Source: JAJISG01 sp964347345 (GTDB lineage Archaea; Thermoplasmatota; Thermoplasmata; RBG-16-68-12; JAJISG01). From it: 47,376 nt of DNA. Below are positions 16,803-25,200 of this stretch, one piece after another; the first letter of the stretch is position 1; each line of letters opens with the position of its first letter. The notes under the pieces were generated by a model. The model was not told the origin of the DNA. It saw only the letters and a program-made list of their open reading frames with translations, and searched no databases. The DNA lies in the NCBI GenBank assembly GCA_964347345.1, contig CAYFYB010000010.1, forward strand, positions 1 to 47,376, read 5' to 3'. Made by a program: the position numbers and the translations under genes.

Positions 16803-17687
16803 TCAGACCCCCAGTTCTCCCTTCACCCTCTGGAGGGAGTCTATTGCTCTTTCACGATGGGTTTCGGAGAGGGGATAATGGCTGTAGCGGGCAATTTCGA
16901 AGAGCTCCCGCAGCGACTTCGTGGAGTCGTCGGAGAGTCTCAGCCTCTCCAACGCGGCGGATTCCAGCTCCCGGGCTGTGAGGCTTTTCTTTGCCTCCAC
17001 ACCTCGGTCCTCGAAAAGAGAGAGCATCTCTGTGTAGCAGGCCAATATCACGGACCTCATATCATCTCCAACCCTGAGGCGGTAGATCCCCTCCTCTAGG
17101 CTTGCGGCCACCTGTTGTCTCATCTCCTCATCCAGCAGCTCCCCAAAGGCAGCGGGCCGTCGCGTCCTGAAGGCGATTATCAGGATAGAGAAGGCTAGAA
17201 AGGCGAAAAATACCAGCAAGAGCCCCGCCAGGGCTGGAGCCGCCAGGATGGACCTGGGCCCGGGCTCACCCGAGGGGTCCCCCGTTCCGCCCTCAGAGCC
17301 GTCCCCTGTGACGGGCCCCTCACCATCCTCCTCGCCCTGGAACCCCCTGAAGAACCCAAGAAGGAAGACAAGGGAGAGGAAGATCAGCAGAATGACGAGA
17401 AGTGGAAGCAGTTCCTCGAAGGGGAATTTTCCCCCCTTCGGCATGTATTTCAGGTAGACTAGGATGAAGAGGCCGCCCCCCACCAGGCTGAAGAACACCG
17501 CGAGACCTAGGGAGGCCTCAGGACCAAGGTTCGGCAGGATAAGACGAGGACCCTGGACGCCACCAGACCCTGTGGTTTCCGAGAAGGGTAGACCCTCAAG
17601 GTTCTGTATCAAGTTTACCACGGCAACGGCCGCTGCGAGGACGAGGACCAGGACGATGACCTTGGATCGGACTTCTGAGATGGCCAA
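16803..17687 (-). CDS. DUF4129 domain membrane protein
   Basis: A 294-residue protein with an N-terminal membrane segment (about 8-28), a second and third near 60-80 and 92-114, an acidic Gly-rich linker, a further segment near 147-170, and a C-terminal DUF4129 region (about 205-290). The signature stretches are VILACYTEMLSLFEDRGV, KSLTARELESAAL and ELFEIARYSHYPLSETHRE. DUF4129 occurs at the end of transglutaminase-like proteins and alone in MoxR-DUF58 operons. TTG 17687 with a TATA-like CCATATAGA centred about 25 nt upstream makes it the first gene of the five-gene operon. Confidence 0.85.
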   Translation of the reverse strand: MAISEVRSKVIVLVLVLAAAVAVVNLIQNLEGLPFSETTGSGGVQGPRLILPNLGPEASLGLAVFFSLVGGGLFILVYLKYMPKGGKFPFEELLPLLVILLIFLSLVFLLGFFRGFQGEEDGEGPVTGDGSEGGTGDPSGEPGPRSILAAPALAGLLLVFFAFLAFSILIIAFRTRRPAAFGELLDEEMRQQVAASLEEGIYRLRVGDDMRSVILACYTEMLSLFEDRGVEAKKSLTARELESAALERLRLSDDSTKSLRELFEIARYSHYPLSETHRERAIDSLQRVKGELGV

Positions 17688-17707
17688 CGGTGTAACATGC
17701 CAGCGAA

Positions 17708-17716
17708 TCTATATGG
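17708..17716 (-). promoter_or_regulatory. TATA box of the MoxR-DUF58 operon
   Basis: CCATATAGA on the minus strand is centred about 25 nt before TTG 17687. The remaining part of the 205-nt gap up to the transaldolase stop shows no other recognisable element. Confidence 0.5.
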
Positions 17717-17892
17717 CTCTTTCTCACAAGTGGACTGGGCAGTCCTGGGAAAGCGCCGGTTGTCCGGCTCCTGGCACATACCCCAGAACTGGGGCCGGAT
17801 GTGTCCTGAGGAGCCCTCCTGTCCCCCGGTATCCCGACGCGGGCTGGATTCATCAGAGAAGGCCAAGCATGCTGCACTACGCAGGGCAGAGG

Positions 17893-18552
17893 CTAGAAGG
17901 GTCGCATCTCTTCCGGCACCTTCTTCCAGTCCTCGATGAACCTCCTTAGCCCCACATCCGTTAGGCTATGGTGGAACATCTTGCTGAGAACGTCGTAGGG
18001 CAGGGTGGATATCTGGGCACCTGCCAGAGCCGCCTCCAGAACGTGGACAGGATGGCGGATGCTCGCCACCAAGACATTGGTCTCAAAGCCGTAGTTCCTG
18101 TAGATGGCCACTATCTGGCGGATGACGTCCATCCCAACCTGCCCCTGATCGTCGAGACGACCGATGAAGGGGCTCACGATGTACGCCCCCGCCTTTGCAG
18201 CCAGGATTGCCTGGTTGGCGCTGAAAACCAGTGTGACGTTGGTCCTGATCCCCTCCTCCTTCAGGGACTTGGCGGCCTTCAGACCTTCCGGAGTCATTGG
18301 CACCTTGACGACGACGTTCCTGTGGATGGCCGCTAGCTTTCGCGCCTCCGAGACCATCCCACGAGAGTCCTCGCTAACCACCTCTAGGTTCACGGGACCG
18401 TCCACCAAGGAGCATATCTCCTTGACAATCTCATCGAAGGAACGCTTCTCCTTGGCGATCAGACTGGGATTCGTAGTGACGCCGTCCAAGACTCCCCAAT
18501 CCGCCGCCTCCTTGATGTGGGGTATGTGGGCAGTGTCCAGGAATATCTTCAC
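17893..18552 (-). CDS. tal: Transaldolase (fructose-6-phosphate aldolase-like)
   Basis: Compact 219-residue class I aldolase of the small transaldolase/FSA type, moving dihydroxyacetone units in the non-oxidative pentose phosphate pathway. MKIFLDTAHI carries the active-site Asp6, DGVTTNPSLIAKE is the family signature, and the Schiff-base lysine is K83 in VVVKVPMTPEGLKA. The late SPFIGRLDDQG segment binds phosphate. GTG 18552 overlaps the transketolase C-half stop by 4 nt, so the two are translationally coupled. Transaldolase and fructose-6-phosphate aldolase cannot be separated safely by sequence alone. Confidence 0.93.
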   Translation of the reverse strand: MKIFLDTAHIPHIKEAADWGVLDGVTTNPSLIAKEKRSFDEIVKEICSLVDGPVNLEVVSEDSRGMVSEARKLAAIHRNVVVKVPMTPEGLKAAKSLKEEGIRTNVTLVFSANQAILAAKAGAYIVSPFIGRLDDQGQVGMDVIRQIVAIYRNYGFETNVLVASIRHPVHVLEAALAGAQISTLPYDVLSKMFHHSLTDVGLRRFIEDWKKVPEEMRPF

Positions 18553-19511
18553 GCCATGACCTCCTTCCGCCTGATGACATCCATTGCTGCCTTAAGCACC
18601 TTTTGAGCAGTAAGCCCATACTTGTCAAGAAGCTCGAAGCCCTCCCCGCTCTCTCCGAAGGTGTCCTCGACCCCGATGATCCTCAGGGGGACAGGGTAGT
18701 TCTGGGCCACCACTTCGGCAATGGCACTCCCCAGGCCTCCGTAGATGGTGTGCTCCTCGGCGGTGACTATGGCCCCCGTCTCTCTCGCCGCCCTCAGGAC
18801 CGTCTCCCGGTCGATGGGTTTCACCGTGCTCATATTCACTACCCGGGGGCTCACGCCTTGCTTCTCAAGCTCCTCTGCCGCCTCCAGGGCGCGGGAGACC
18901 ATGATGCCGGAGGCGATGAAGGCGAGGTCGTCTCCGTCTCGCATGATGGTGGCCTTCCCCACCTCGAAGGGGTCCTCAAGCGATGTGAGGGTGGGAAACC
19001 GGGCCCTGCTGAACCTGCAGTACACGGGTCCGGGAACCTTCACCGCAGCGTGCACTGCATTGGCGACCTCGGGACCGTCGCAGGGCACCACCACCTTCAT
19101 GTTGGGGAGGGACCGCATCAGGCTGATGTCCTCCAGCATCTGATGGGTAGCACCGTCCGGTCCCACGGTGAGCCCCGCATGGCTGCAGAATATCTTCACA
19201 GGCAGGTTTGGATACGCTATGGACTGGCGTATGATGTTGTACACCTGGGCCGTCCCGAAGACGGAATAGGTACAGGCGAAAGCGACCTTTCCAGCCGCCG
19301 CCAGGCCGGCGGCTACACCCATCATGTTCTGCTCCGCGATGCCGATGTTGAACAACCGCTCAGGAAACTCCTTCCCGAAAAGGGCCGTCTTGAGGGACTG
19401 GGTTGTGTCCGCCCCCACCACGACCACGTCGGACCTTTTCTTCCCGAGCTCCACCAGGGCCTGGCCGAAGTAGGTCCTCTGAGACTCCGTCTTCCACGGC
19501 TTCGGCTTCAC
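18549..19511 (-). CDS. Transketolase C-terminal subunit
   Basis: A 320-residue protein with the pyrimidine-binding and C-terminal domains of transketolase. The Glu of FNIGIAEQNMMGVAAGLA is the residue that activates thiamine diphosphate; the HAGLTVGPDGATHQMLEDI stretch is a family signature. It must pair with the N-terminal subunit encoded just upstream to form an active transketolase, as is known for split archaeal transketolases. The start overlaps the upstream stop and its own stop overlaps the transaldolase start, each by 4 nt. Confidence 0.94.
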   Translation of the reverse strand: MKPKPWKTESQRTYFGQALVELGKKRSDVVVVGADTTQSLKTALFGKEFPERLFNIGIAEQNMMGVAAGLAAAGKVAFACTYSVFGTAQVYNIIRQSIAYPNLPVKIFCSHAGLTVGPDGATHQMLEDISLMRSLPNMKVVVPCDGPEVANAVHAAVKVPGPVYCRFSRARFPTLTSLEDPFEVGKATIMRDGDDLAFIASGIMVSRALEAAEELEKQGVSPRVVNMSTVKPIDRETVLRAARETGAIVTAEEHTIYGGLGSAIAEVVAQNYPVPLRIIGVEDTFGESGEGFELLDKYGLTAQKVLKAAMDVIRRKEVMA

Positions 19512-20341
19512 ACAGTCTCCCCCAATTCCGCCAGGGCCGTCTTGAGCTCCTCTTCCGTAGGCGCCGTTCCGTGGAAGCGGACGACGTTCTCCATGAGGCT
19601 CACGCCCTTGCCCTTGACTGTGTGGGCTATGATGACCGTCGGCCTGCCCTTGACCTCCTTGGCGGAGTTAATGGCCTCCAGGATGGCCTCCATTTTATGG
19701 CCGTCGATCTCCAAGACGTTCCAGCCGAAGCCGCGCCACTTGTCGGCCAGGGGCTCCAATGCCATGATCTCCTCTGTGCGGCCCTCCTGTTGTATACCGT
19801 TCCTGTCGACGATGGCGGTGATGTTGTCAAGCTTGAAGTGGGCTGCCCCCATGGCGGCCTCCCAGGTCTGACCCACGTCGTTCTCCCCGTCCCCTATCAT
19901 CACGTATATGCGATAGGGCTTGCCGTCCAAGCGAGCGGCCAACGCCATTCCCACTGCGATGCTCAGACCTTGGCCCTCGGCGCCGGCACATGCCTCCACT
20001 CCCGGTGTCGTCCCCAGCTCCGGGTGCCCTTGGAGCCGGGTTCCCAGCTTCCTCAGGGTCGTCAGTTCCGAAACGGGAAAGAAACCCCGCTCAGCCAGGG
20101 CAGCGTAGAGGACAGGACAGGCATGTCCCTTGCTGAGGATGAAACGGTCCCTGTCAGGCCATTGGGGGTTCCGCGGGTCCACATTCAGAAAGTGGAAATA
20201 CAGGGCCGTGACGAGGTCAGTGGCCGAGAGCGAGCCCCCTGGATGGCCCGACCCTGCAGCGTGGGTCATGCGCAACACGTGCCTCCTAAGGATGCGAGCC
20301 TTCTCCTTCAACTCCTGAACCAGGGTTTCATCCAGGCTCAT
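19508..20341 (-). CDS. Transketolase N-terminal subunit
   Basis: A 277-residue subunit carrying the thiamine-diphosphate-binding domain. GHPGGSLSATDLVTALYF and FILSKGHACPVLYAAL are family signatures, and MIGDGENDVGQTWEAAM with the later DRNGIQQ is the GDG...N diphosphate/metal motif. With the next gene it makes a full transketolase for two-carbon ketol transfer. ATG 20341 has a strong GGAGG ribosome site 7 nt upstream, unlike the leaderless genes of this window, so the operon mRNA has a 5' leader. Confidence 0.94.
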   Translation of the reverse strand: MSLDETLVQELKEKARILRRHVLRMTHAAGSGHPGGSLSATDLVTALYFHFLNVDPRNPQWPDRDRFILSKGHACPVLYAALAERGFFPVSELTTLRKLGTRLQGHPELGTTPGVEACAGAEGQGLSIAVGMALAARLDGKPYRIYVMIGDGENDVGQTWEAAMGAAHFKLDNITAIVDRNGIQQEGRTEEIMALEPLADKWRGFGWNVLEIDGHKMEAILEAINSAKEVKGRPTVIIAHTVKGKGVSLMENVVRFHGTAPTEEELKTALAELGETV

Positions 20342-20380
20342 AGCTCGTCCTCCCCGGAGATGGCAGCCGATTTGCGGTCC

Positions 20381-20426
20381 CCTCAGTGAGACCTGCTGAA
20401 GGGTGGAGATGACACCTCAGTGGGAC
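20381..20426. repeat. Direct repeat pair CCTCAGTGRGAC
   Basis: CCTCAGTGAGAC (20381-20392) and CCTCAGTGGGAC (20415-20426) differ at one position and start 34 bp apart. They lie in the presumed leader of the transketolase operon and could be protein sites or part of an RNA fold. Confidence 0.45.
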
Positions 20427-20512
20427 ACTGACCGAAAGGCTGGGCCTACGGGCCAAGTCCCCAGGCTCTCCGACCCGCCGCCATCTCATGACCATCGGCG
20501 GAAAGGTTCCCA

Positions 20513-20520
20513 CATATATG
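20513..20520 (-). promoter_or_regulatory. Probable TATA box of the transketolase-transaldolase operon
   Basis: CATATATG, a perfect palindrome, is the only strong TATA-like element upstream of the operon. It would place transcription start near 20490 and give a leader of about 150 nt. Direction is inferred. Confidence 0.4.
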
Positions 20521-20660
20521 GTCCTTTCTAATGGACTAGCAGTGGGCGGGGCCGGCCAGTGGGGATGAACCACGTCCTGGTTCGGTGAAGGGTTGTTGCT
20601 CATATTGGTCAGGCAAGATGCGAAGTTCGTCCTCGGGAGCGAACCGGGGATCCGCCTCCA

Positions 20661-21104
20661 TCATCCGCAGCCGAGGGTCCACCCGATGGGCGCTCCCCCG
20701 CGGGTGACCAGAAGAACCTGAACCTCCGTCTCCGTAGTTTCCACCAGGAGGTAGTCCCCGGCCTTCAATGTGCTCCAATCGTCATCCCTGGGACGAAAGA
20801 CCACGCTACCCGGATCACCGGAAGCATCGGTAAGGTTTCCCTTGACAAGGACCCTCGAAGAGCCGTCTTCGAGACGCATGACCCAGTACTCGACCTCTTG
20901 AATCGGGTAATCGCCCCTGACGGAGGTAACTATGGCCTTGACACCGCCTTCAACCCTTTCCAGGCTCATGGCGGCTGGGAAGTCGCATTCAGGGCGGGGC
21001 GATAGAGCGGAGAGGCCCAGGCCTATTGTGGCTGCCATGCCCATGGACACGAGGAAGATGCCTCCCGCCTTCAGCCAATTGCCTTCCATCAGAGGATACG
21101 CCAA
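20661..21104 (-). CDS. Single-pass membrane or exported protein, unknown
   Basis: A 147-residue protein with one hydrophobic N-terminal segment (about 13-35: GIFLVSMGMAATIGLGLSAL) followed by about 110 residues of predicted beta strand with a Cys near the segment and one at the C-terminus. The arrangement, an anchored small beta domain, recalls archaeal pilin-like or DUF1628-like surface proteins, but no type III signal cleavage motif is clear. The start could be TTG 21104 or the in-frame ATG 21089, which leaves MEGNWLKAG before the membrane segment. It is divergent from rpe. Function unknown. Confidence 0.65.
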   Translation of the reverse strand: MAYPLMEGNWLKAGGIFLVSMGMAATIGLGLSALSPRPECDFPAAMSLERVEGGVKAIVTSVRGDYPIQEVEYWVMRLEDGSSRVLVKGNLTDASGDPGSVVFRPRDDDWSTLKAGDYLLVETTETEVQVLLVTRGGAPIGWTLGCG

Positions 21105-21164
21105 GGTCCAGAAGGGCTTCAGCCGATTTGAACCTTCTTCACCCGTCGGAGTGGGAGACGGGAG

Positions 21165-21176
21165 ATAGATAAATAG
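21165..21176 (+). promoter_or_regulatory. TATA box of rpe
   Basis: AGATAAATAGCC is centred about 28 nt before ATG 21199, giving a leaderless transcript. Confidence 0.55.
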
Positions 21177-21198
21177 CCGCGGGGCCTATGCCGGGTGG

Positions 21199-21861
21199 AT
21201 GATCAAGATAGCTCCCTCGATACTGGCTGCTGATTTCAGCAAGCTGGGGGAAGAAGTGAAGAGGGCTGAGAAGGGAGGGGCGGACTATATCCATGTCGAC
21301 GTGATGGATGGAGTCTTCGTTCCCAACCTCACCATAGGTTCCCCCGTGATCGCCTCCCTCCGTCCAGTCACGAAGCTTCCCTTCGATGTCCACCTGATGA
21401 TCCAGCGACCGGCCAGACATGTTGAAGAGTTCGTCAAGGCCGGCGCCGATATCCTCACCATACACCTCGAGGCTGAAGAGCGGGTGGAGGAAACCCTGAA
21501 TCGCATCAGGGAGATGGGTAGGAGGCCAGGGCTGTCAATAAAGCCAGATACCACCTTCGAGGCCATCAAACCCTTCATGGGCCTCGTGGACCTGGTCCTG
21601 CTCATGACGGTCGAACCCGGCTTTGGAGGACAGCAGTTCCTCACGGAGGTCCTCCCGAAGATTGAGGAGGCCAGGAGGTTCATCGATGACGCGGGGCTGG
21701 ACGTAGAACTCGAGGTGGACGGGGGCATAGACAAGGTCACCGCCGGTCTGGCGGCCAAGGCTGGGGCGAGGGTCTTCGTGGCTGGGTCTGCCGTGTACTC
21801 CGGCAACGTCAAGGAGAACATAGCAAGGATAAGGGCTAGCGCCTCGAAAGCTCTGGAGTAG
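21199..21861 (+). CDS. rpe: Ribulose-phosphate 3-epimerase
   Basis: A 220-residue TIM-barrel enzyme interconverting ribulose-5-phosphate and xylulose-5-phosphate. Family marks are IKIAPSILAADFSKLGEEV, the metal-binding VDVMDGVFVPNLTIG, the PFDVHLMI strand, MTVEPGFGGQQFL and the C-terminal EVDGGID with phosphate-binding FVAGSAVY. It supplies the xylulose-5-phosphate that the transketolase encoded nearby on the other strand uses, so the locus gathers most of the non-oxidative pentose phosphate steps. Ribose-5-phosphate isomerase is not in the window. Confidence 0.96.
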   Translation: MIKIAPSILAADFSKLGEEVKRAEKGGADYIHVDVMDGVFVPNLTIGSPVIASLRPVTKLPFDVHLMIQRPARHVEEFVKAGADILTIHLEAEERVEETLNRIREMGRRPGLSIKPDTTFEAIKPFMGLVDLVLLMTVEPGFGGQQFLTEVLPKIEEARRFIDDAGLDVELEVDGGIDKVTAGLAAKAGARVFVAGSAVYSGNVKENIARIRASASKALE

Positions 21862-21876
21862 CGCTACCTCGGTGGG

Positions 21877-22050
21877 ATGGCGTTGCGGGAGTGGCTGGGA
21901 AGGCTTATCTATGCGACCGTGTCCGTCCTCCTTCCCCTGTCCATCCTGGTGGCCAGTGCCTTCCTTAACTTCGGAGGCATCATCCTCATCATCGGTCTGA
22001 CCGTGTGGATAGGCTTCTCCCTCGTCATACTGTCACCCTTTATTGAGTAG
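21877..22050 (+). CDS. Small two-pass membrane protein (57 aa)
   Basis: An open frame of 57 codons starting at ATG 21877, 15 nt after the rpe stop, with GGTGGG just upstream. The product MALREWLGRLIYATVSVL... is almost wholly hydrophobic, with two membrane segments (about 10-30 and 34-54) broken by NFGG, and ends SPFIE. The tight spacing to rpe and the membrane-like composition argue that it is real. Function unknown. Confidence 0.55.
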   Translation: MALREWLGRLIYATVSVLLPLSILVASAFLNFGGIILIIGLTVWIGFSLVILSPFIE

Positions 22051-22180
22051 GCTCTCGCCCTCCACCTTCGAGGGAATCTCGGTAGAGACGGTTGGAAGGT
22101 ATGTACCCCGACCCTCCCCGGGTTGTCATCGCGCCCTTGGACCATCTGGGAACATATCGAGGCTGATAACGAAAAAGTCA

Positions 22181-22189
22181 CTTTTATAC
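22181..22189 (+). promoter_or_regulatory. TATA box of the giant coiled-coil gene
   Basis: CTTTTATAC predicts transcription start near 22212, about 24 nt before GTG 22236. A weak GGAG lies 9 nt before the start codon. The 185-nt gap upstream shows nothing else I can name. Confidence 0.5.
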
Positions 22190-22235
22190 ACGGACGGGGG
22201 CCTAGAATCTCCCACTTCCCCTGGAGTAGGTAAAG

Positions 22236-25200
22236 GTGACCTCCTGCCCACTGTGCACCTCATCCCTTGCGGACGAGTCCGGCCCGTGCTCCTTCTGTGG
22301 CGCCAGTTTGGACACCAAGCCGAAGAAGCTCGGGAAGGGGAGTGTCGGTACCCTTCTTGACAAGGTATCAAAGGCCATCGATGGTAAGCCGGAAGGGTTG
22401 GACCTGAAGATGGCACGATCCCTCCTGGAAAAGGGCCAGAAGGCCTTTGAGAAGGGGGATGTGGAGAAGGCGTCCTCCCTCGCGCAGGCCCTGGAGAGGT
22501 CCCTCGACGTGTCCCTGAAGCGATCCAACCTGATGAAGAAGCTTTCCGGGGCCAGGGATCGGATAGCCGAAGCGAAACGGGCTGGAGCCGACGTGAAGGA
22601 GGCGGAAGCCAGCCTTGCTACCCTGGAGGACCGCCTGGAGCTCGGCAGCTTTGATGGAGTCGCCAAGGCCATAGGGGCTCTGTTGAAGGGGCTGGACCCC
22701 TCCGGCCGTCTGAAGCAGGTTGAGGCGAGTATCGCCTCTGCAAGGAAGAAGATCAGCTACGCGCGGGAGAGAGGTGGAAACACCGCCAAGGCCCTCGAGT
22801 TCCTGGGGACAGCCGAGAGCGCCCTCAAGGAGGGAGAGCTGCAGCGAGCCAACGACCTGGTCTTGAGGGCAGTTAGGGCCGCGGAGTACGCCAGGAAGAA
22901 TGCGAGGGCCCTGCAGCTCATCTCCAGCGCAGAGCGAGAGCTTGAGAACGCAACGAAACGCGGGGCCGACATAGCCGGTGGGGAGGAGCTGCTGCAGAAT
23001 GCGAGAAAGGCCCTGAAGTCCGGGGTATACGCGGACGTCTCGAAGTGGACGCGGGCCACTAGGGAGCTCGGCGACCGGGCCCGGCGTAAAAAGGTGGCTG
23101 AGGACGCAATTCACAAGGTAGAGAAGGGGCTGGAAGAGGAGGCGAAGGAAGGATCGGACCTCTCCTCGGCTCGACCATTCTTGGAGGAGTCCTGGAAGGC
23201 CCTCGACGATGAAAGGTTCAGCGCCGTCCGCAAGGCCCTCCAGAAGGTTCGGAGAATTGCGGATGAGGCCGCCCGCATCCGGAAGGCGAAGGAGTCCCTG
23301 GACTTCCTGAGGAGTGATATCATAGAGCTTCAGCACATGAAGGCGGAAACTTCCAAGGCAGAGGCCACCGCTCAGAAGGCTGAAAAGGCCTTCGAAGCCC
23401 TGGACTGGAAGTCCTTCAGGCAGCAGTTCCTGAAGGCAAACAGGGCAGCCCAGAAGAGCAGGAAGGAACGGGAAAAGGAACTCGTTCTGGGAACCGTGGA
23501 GAAGCTCGTTGAGAAGGCAGGCAAGGGAGGCGTCAGCGCCATCGGGGCCCGAGAGCTTCTCGCAGAGGTGGAGAAGGCACTTGGTCGAGGCCGTTACACC
23601 GACATCGATACCCTGGTGGAGGCAAAGTTCGAGGCAGAGGCCACGAAGAAGGAAAATGAAATTCTCCGGGAGATCGGAGAGCTGCGGACTGTAACGGCTG
23701 AGCTGAAGGTTGCGGGCATAGAGGTCAGCGCCGCCATGGGCCTTTTGGACAAAGCTGAGGAGGCTCTGAGCGAGAAGGATATTTCCCAGTCTCAGGAGCT
23801 GCTACGCAGGGCCGGGGAGGTATCCGAGGGCCTCAAAGACGCCCTCAAGGGCTCAGCCGACCGGGCCATCCGGCAGCTGGCGGAGGAGCTGGAAAGGCTC
23901 GGCGCCATGGAAATTCAGGTCCCCCAAGCCCAGGAATTCCTTGAGAGAGGCATCAGGGCCATAAAGGATGGCAGTGCCTTCGAGGCCCTGGACCTGGCTA
24001 GACTGGCCCTCGAGGAGTGTGCGAGGACTCGAAAGGCGCACTTTGACGACATCGCCGCCATGGAACTGGAGGGGATGAGGTCCGCGGCGGCGCTTGACTC
24101 TGCGAGAGGGGAGATCCAGGAAGCGAAGGAGTTTTGTGCCATCCTGAAGAGGGCAGGAATCGACCCGGGGGCCCTGGAAGAGGCCTCCGAGAGGGCCGAG
24201 GAGGCATTGAACTCGAAGGATGTGAACAACCTCAGTGTGAGGCTCCAGGTCATGGAGCAGCTGGGGAAAAGCTTCAGGGCATCTCTCCGCGGTCAGCTTG
24301 AGTCGTGGCTAGACGAGCTGCAGGGCCCCATGAAGGAATACGAGGCAGAGGTGGATGCTGAAGGAGCCAACGTGGAAAGGGTAAGGAACGCGCTGGAAGA
24401 GGACGCGCTTGAGCTCGCCCTGGAAGAGTACTTCACCCTCGAGAGGATTGTGGAAGGAGCGGCGGATAGGAAGACGAGGGAAGACCTCAAGACCTCCGTG
24501 CAGTCCCTGAAGGAGCTATCGACCCAGTTCGTGAGGGTCAAGAGGCTCCTAGACGAACTCAGGAAGGCCGGGATCGACGTCACAGAGTCTGAGAGCAGGC
24601 TGCAGCAGGCCGAGAAAGCCTTGCAGAAGAAGGACGTGAGCACCGCTGAACCCGTCCTTTCAGAACTGGAGGAGATGGCCTCCAGCGTCAGGGGAAGCCT
24701 GATATCGGCAGCCCGGGACCTCATAGCGGCCGCCCGCCTGCGTTTGACGAAGGCATCGAAGAACTGGGAGAGGATACCCGAGGCGGAGGAACTGCTACGC
24801 AACGCTGAGGATCTGTTCCAGCGGTCGCGATTCGATGAGGCCATCGAGGTCGCCAAGCTCGCGGAGAGGAAGGCTCGGACCCGAATGGAGCGTTTCATCG
24901 ATGAGGCCAACACTCAGGTAGCGGAGAAGATCAGGATTCTGGAGGGCAGGCTGACGAAGCTCAGAGAGGTGATGAAGGATCTGAGCAGAGCAGACATATC
25001 CATAGAGGGGGCGGACGCCGCCCTCGAAAAGGTCGAAGATGCCCTGGAGGAGGCCGACTTCGACGTGGCTGAGACCCATCTTGCATCCGTGGAGGAGATG
25101 GCTGAGGCCCTCACTTCGGGACTGAAGGTGGCTGCTGAGGACCTCCTCGGAAAGACGGGGGAAGTCGTCCAGCAAGGCGTCAGCGAGGGGCTAAGCATAC

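Larger units (their letters stand above)
20342..20660. other. 319-nt gene-free stretch before the transketolase operon
   Basis: No open frame here looks coding. It holds the GGAGG ribosome site of the transketolase N gene (minus, 20349-20353), a pair of near-identical 12-mers (20381-20392 and 20415-20426), and the palindromic TATA-like CATATATG at 20513-20520. If that box drives the minus strand, the transketolase leader is about 150 nt. The part from 20521 to 20660 shows nothing I can name. Confidence 0.5.

Noticed and set aside
18603..20389. Two long plus-strand open frames opposite transketolase
   Set aside because: Both are shadows of the transketolase genes; the products are His/Gly/Arg-rich and resemble no protein family.
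20381..20435. Possible C/D box small RNA (GAGATGAC ... CTGA)
   Set aside because: The boxes are weak and lack the second pair at proper spacing; the repeats fit better as leader or operator elements.
22368..23336. Minus-strand open frame of 322 codons inside the giant gene
   Set aside because: Shadow of repetitive codon use in the coiled-coil gene; Leu/Gln-rich without motifs or promoter.
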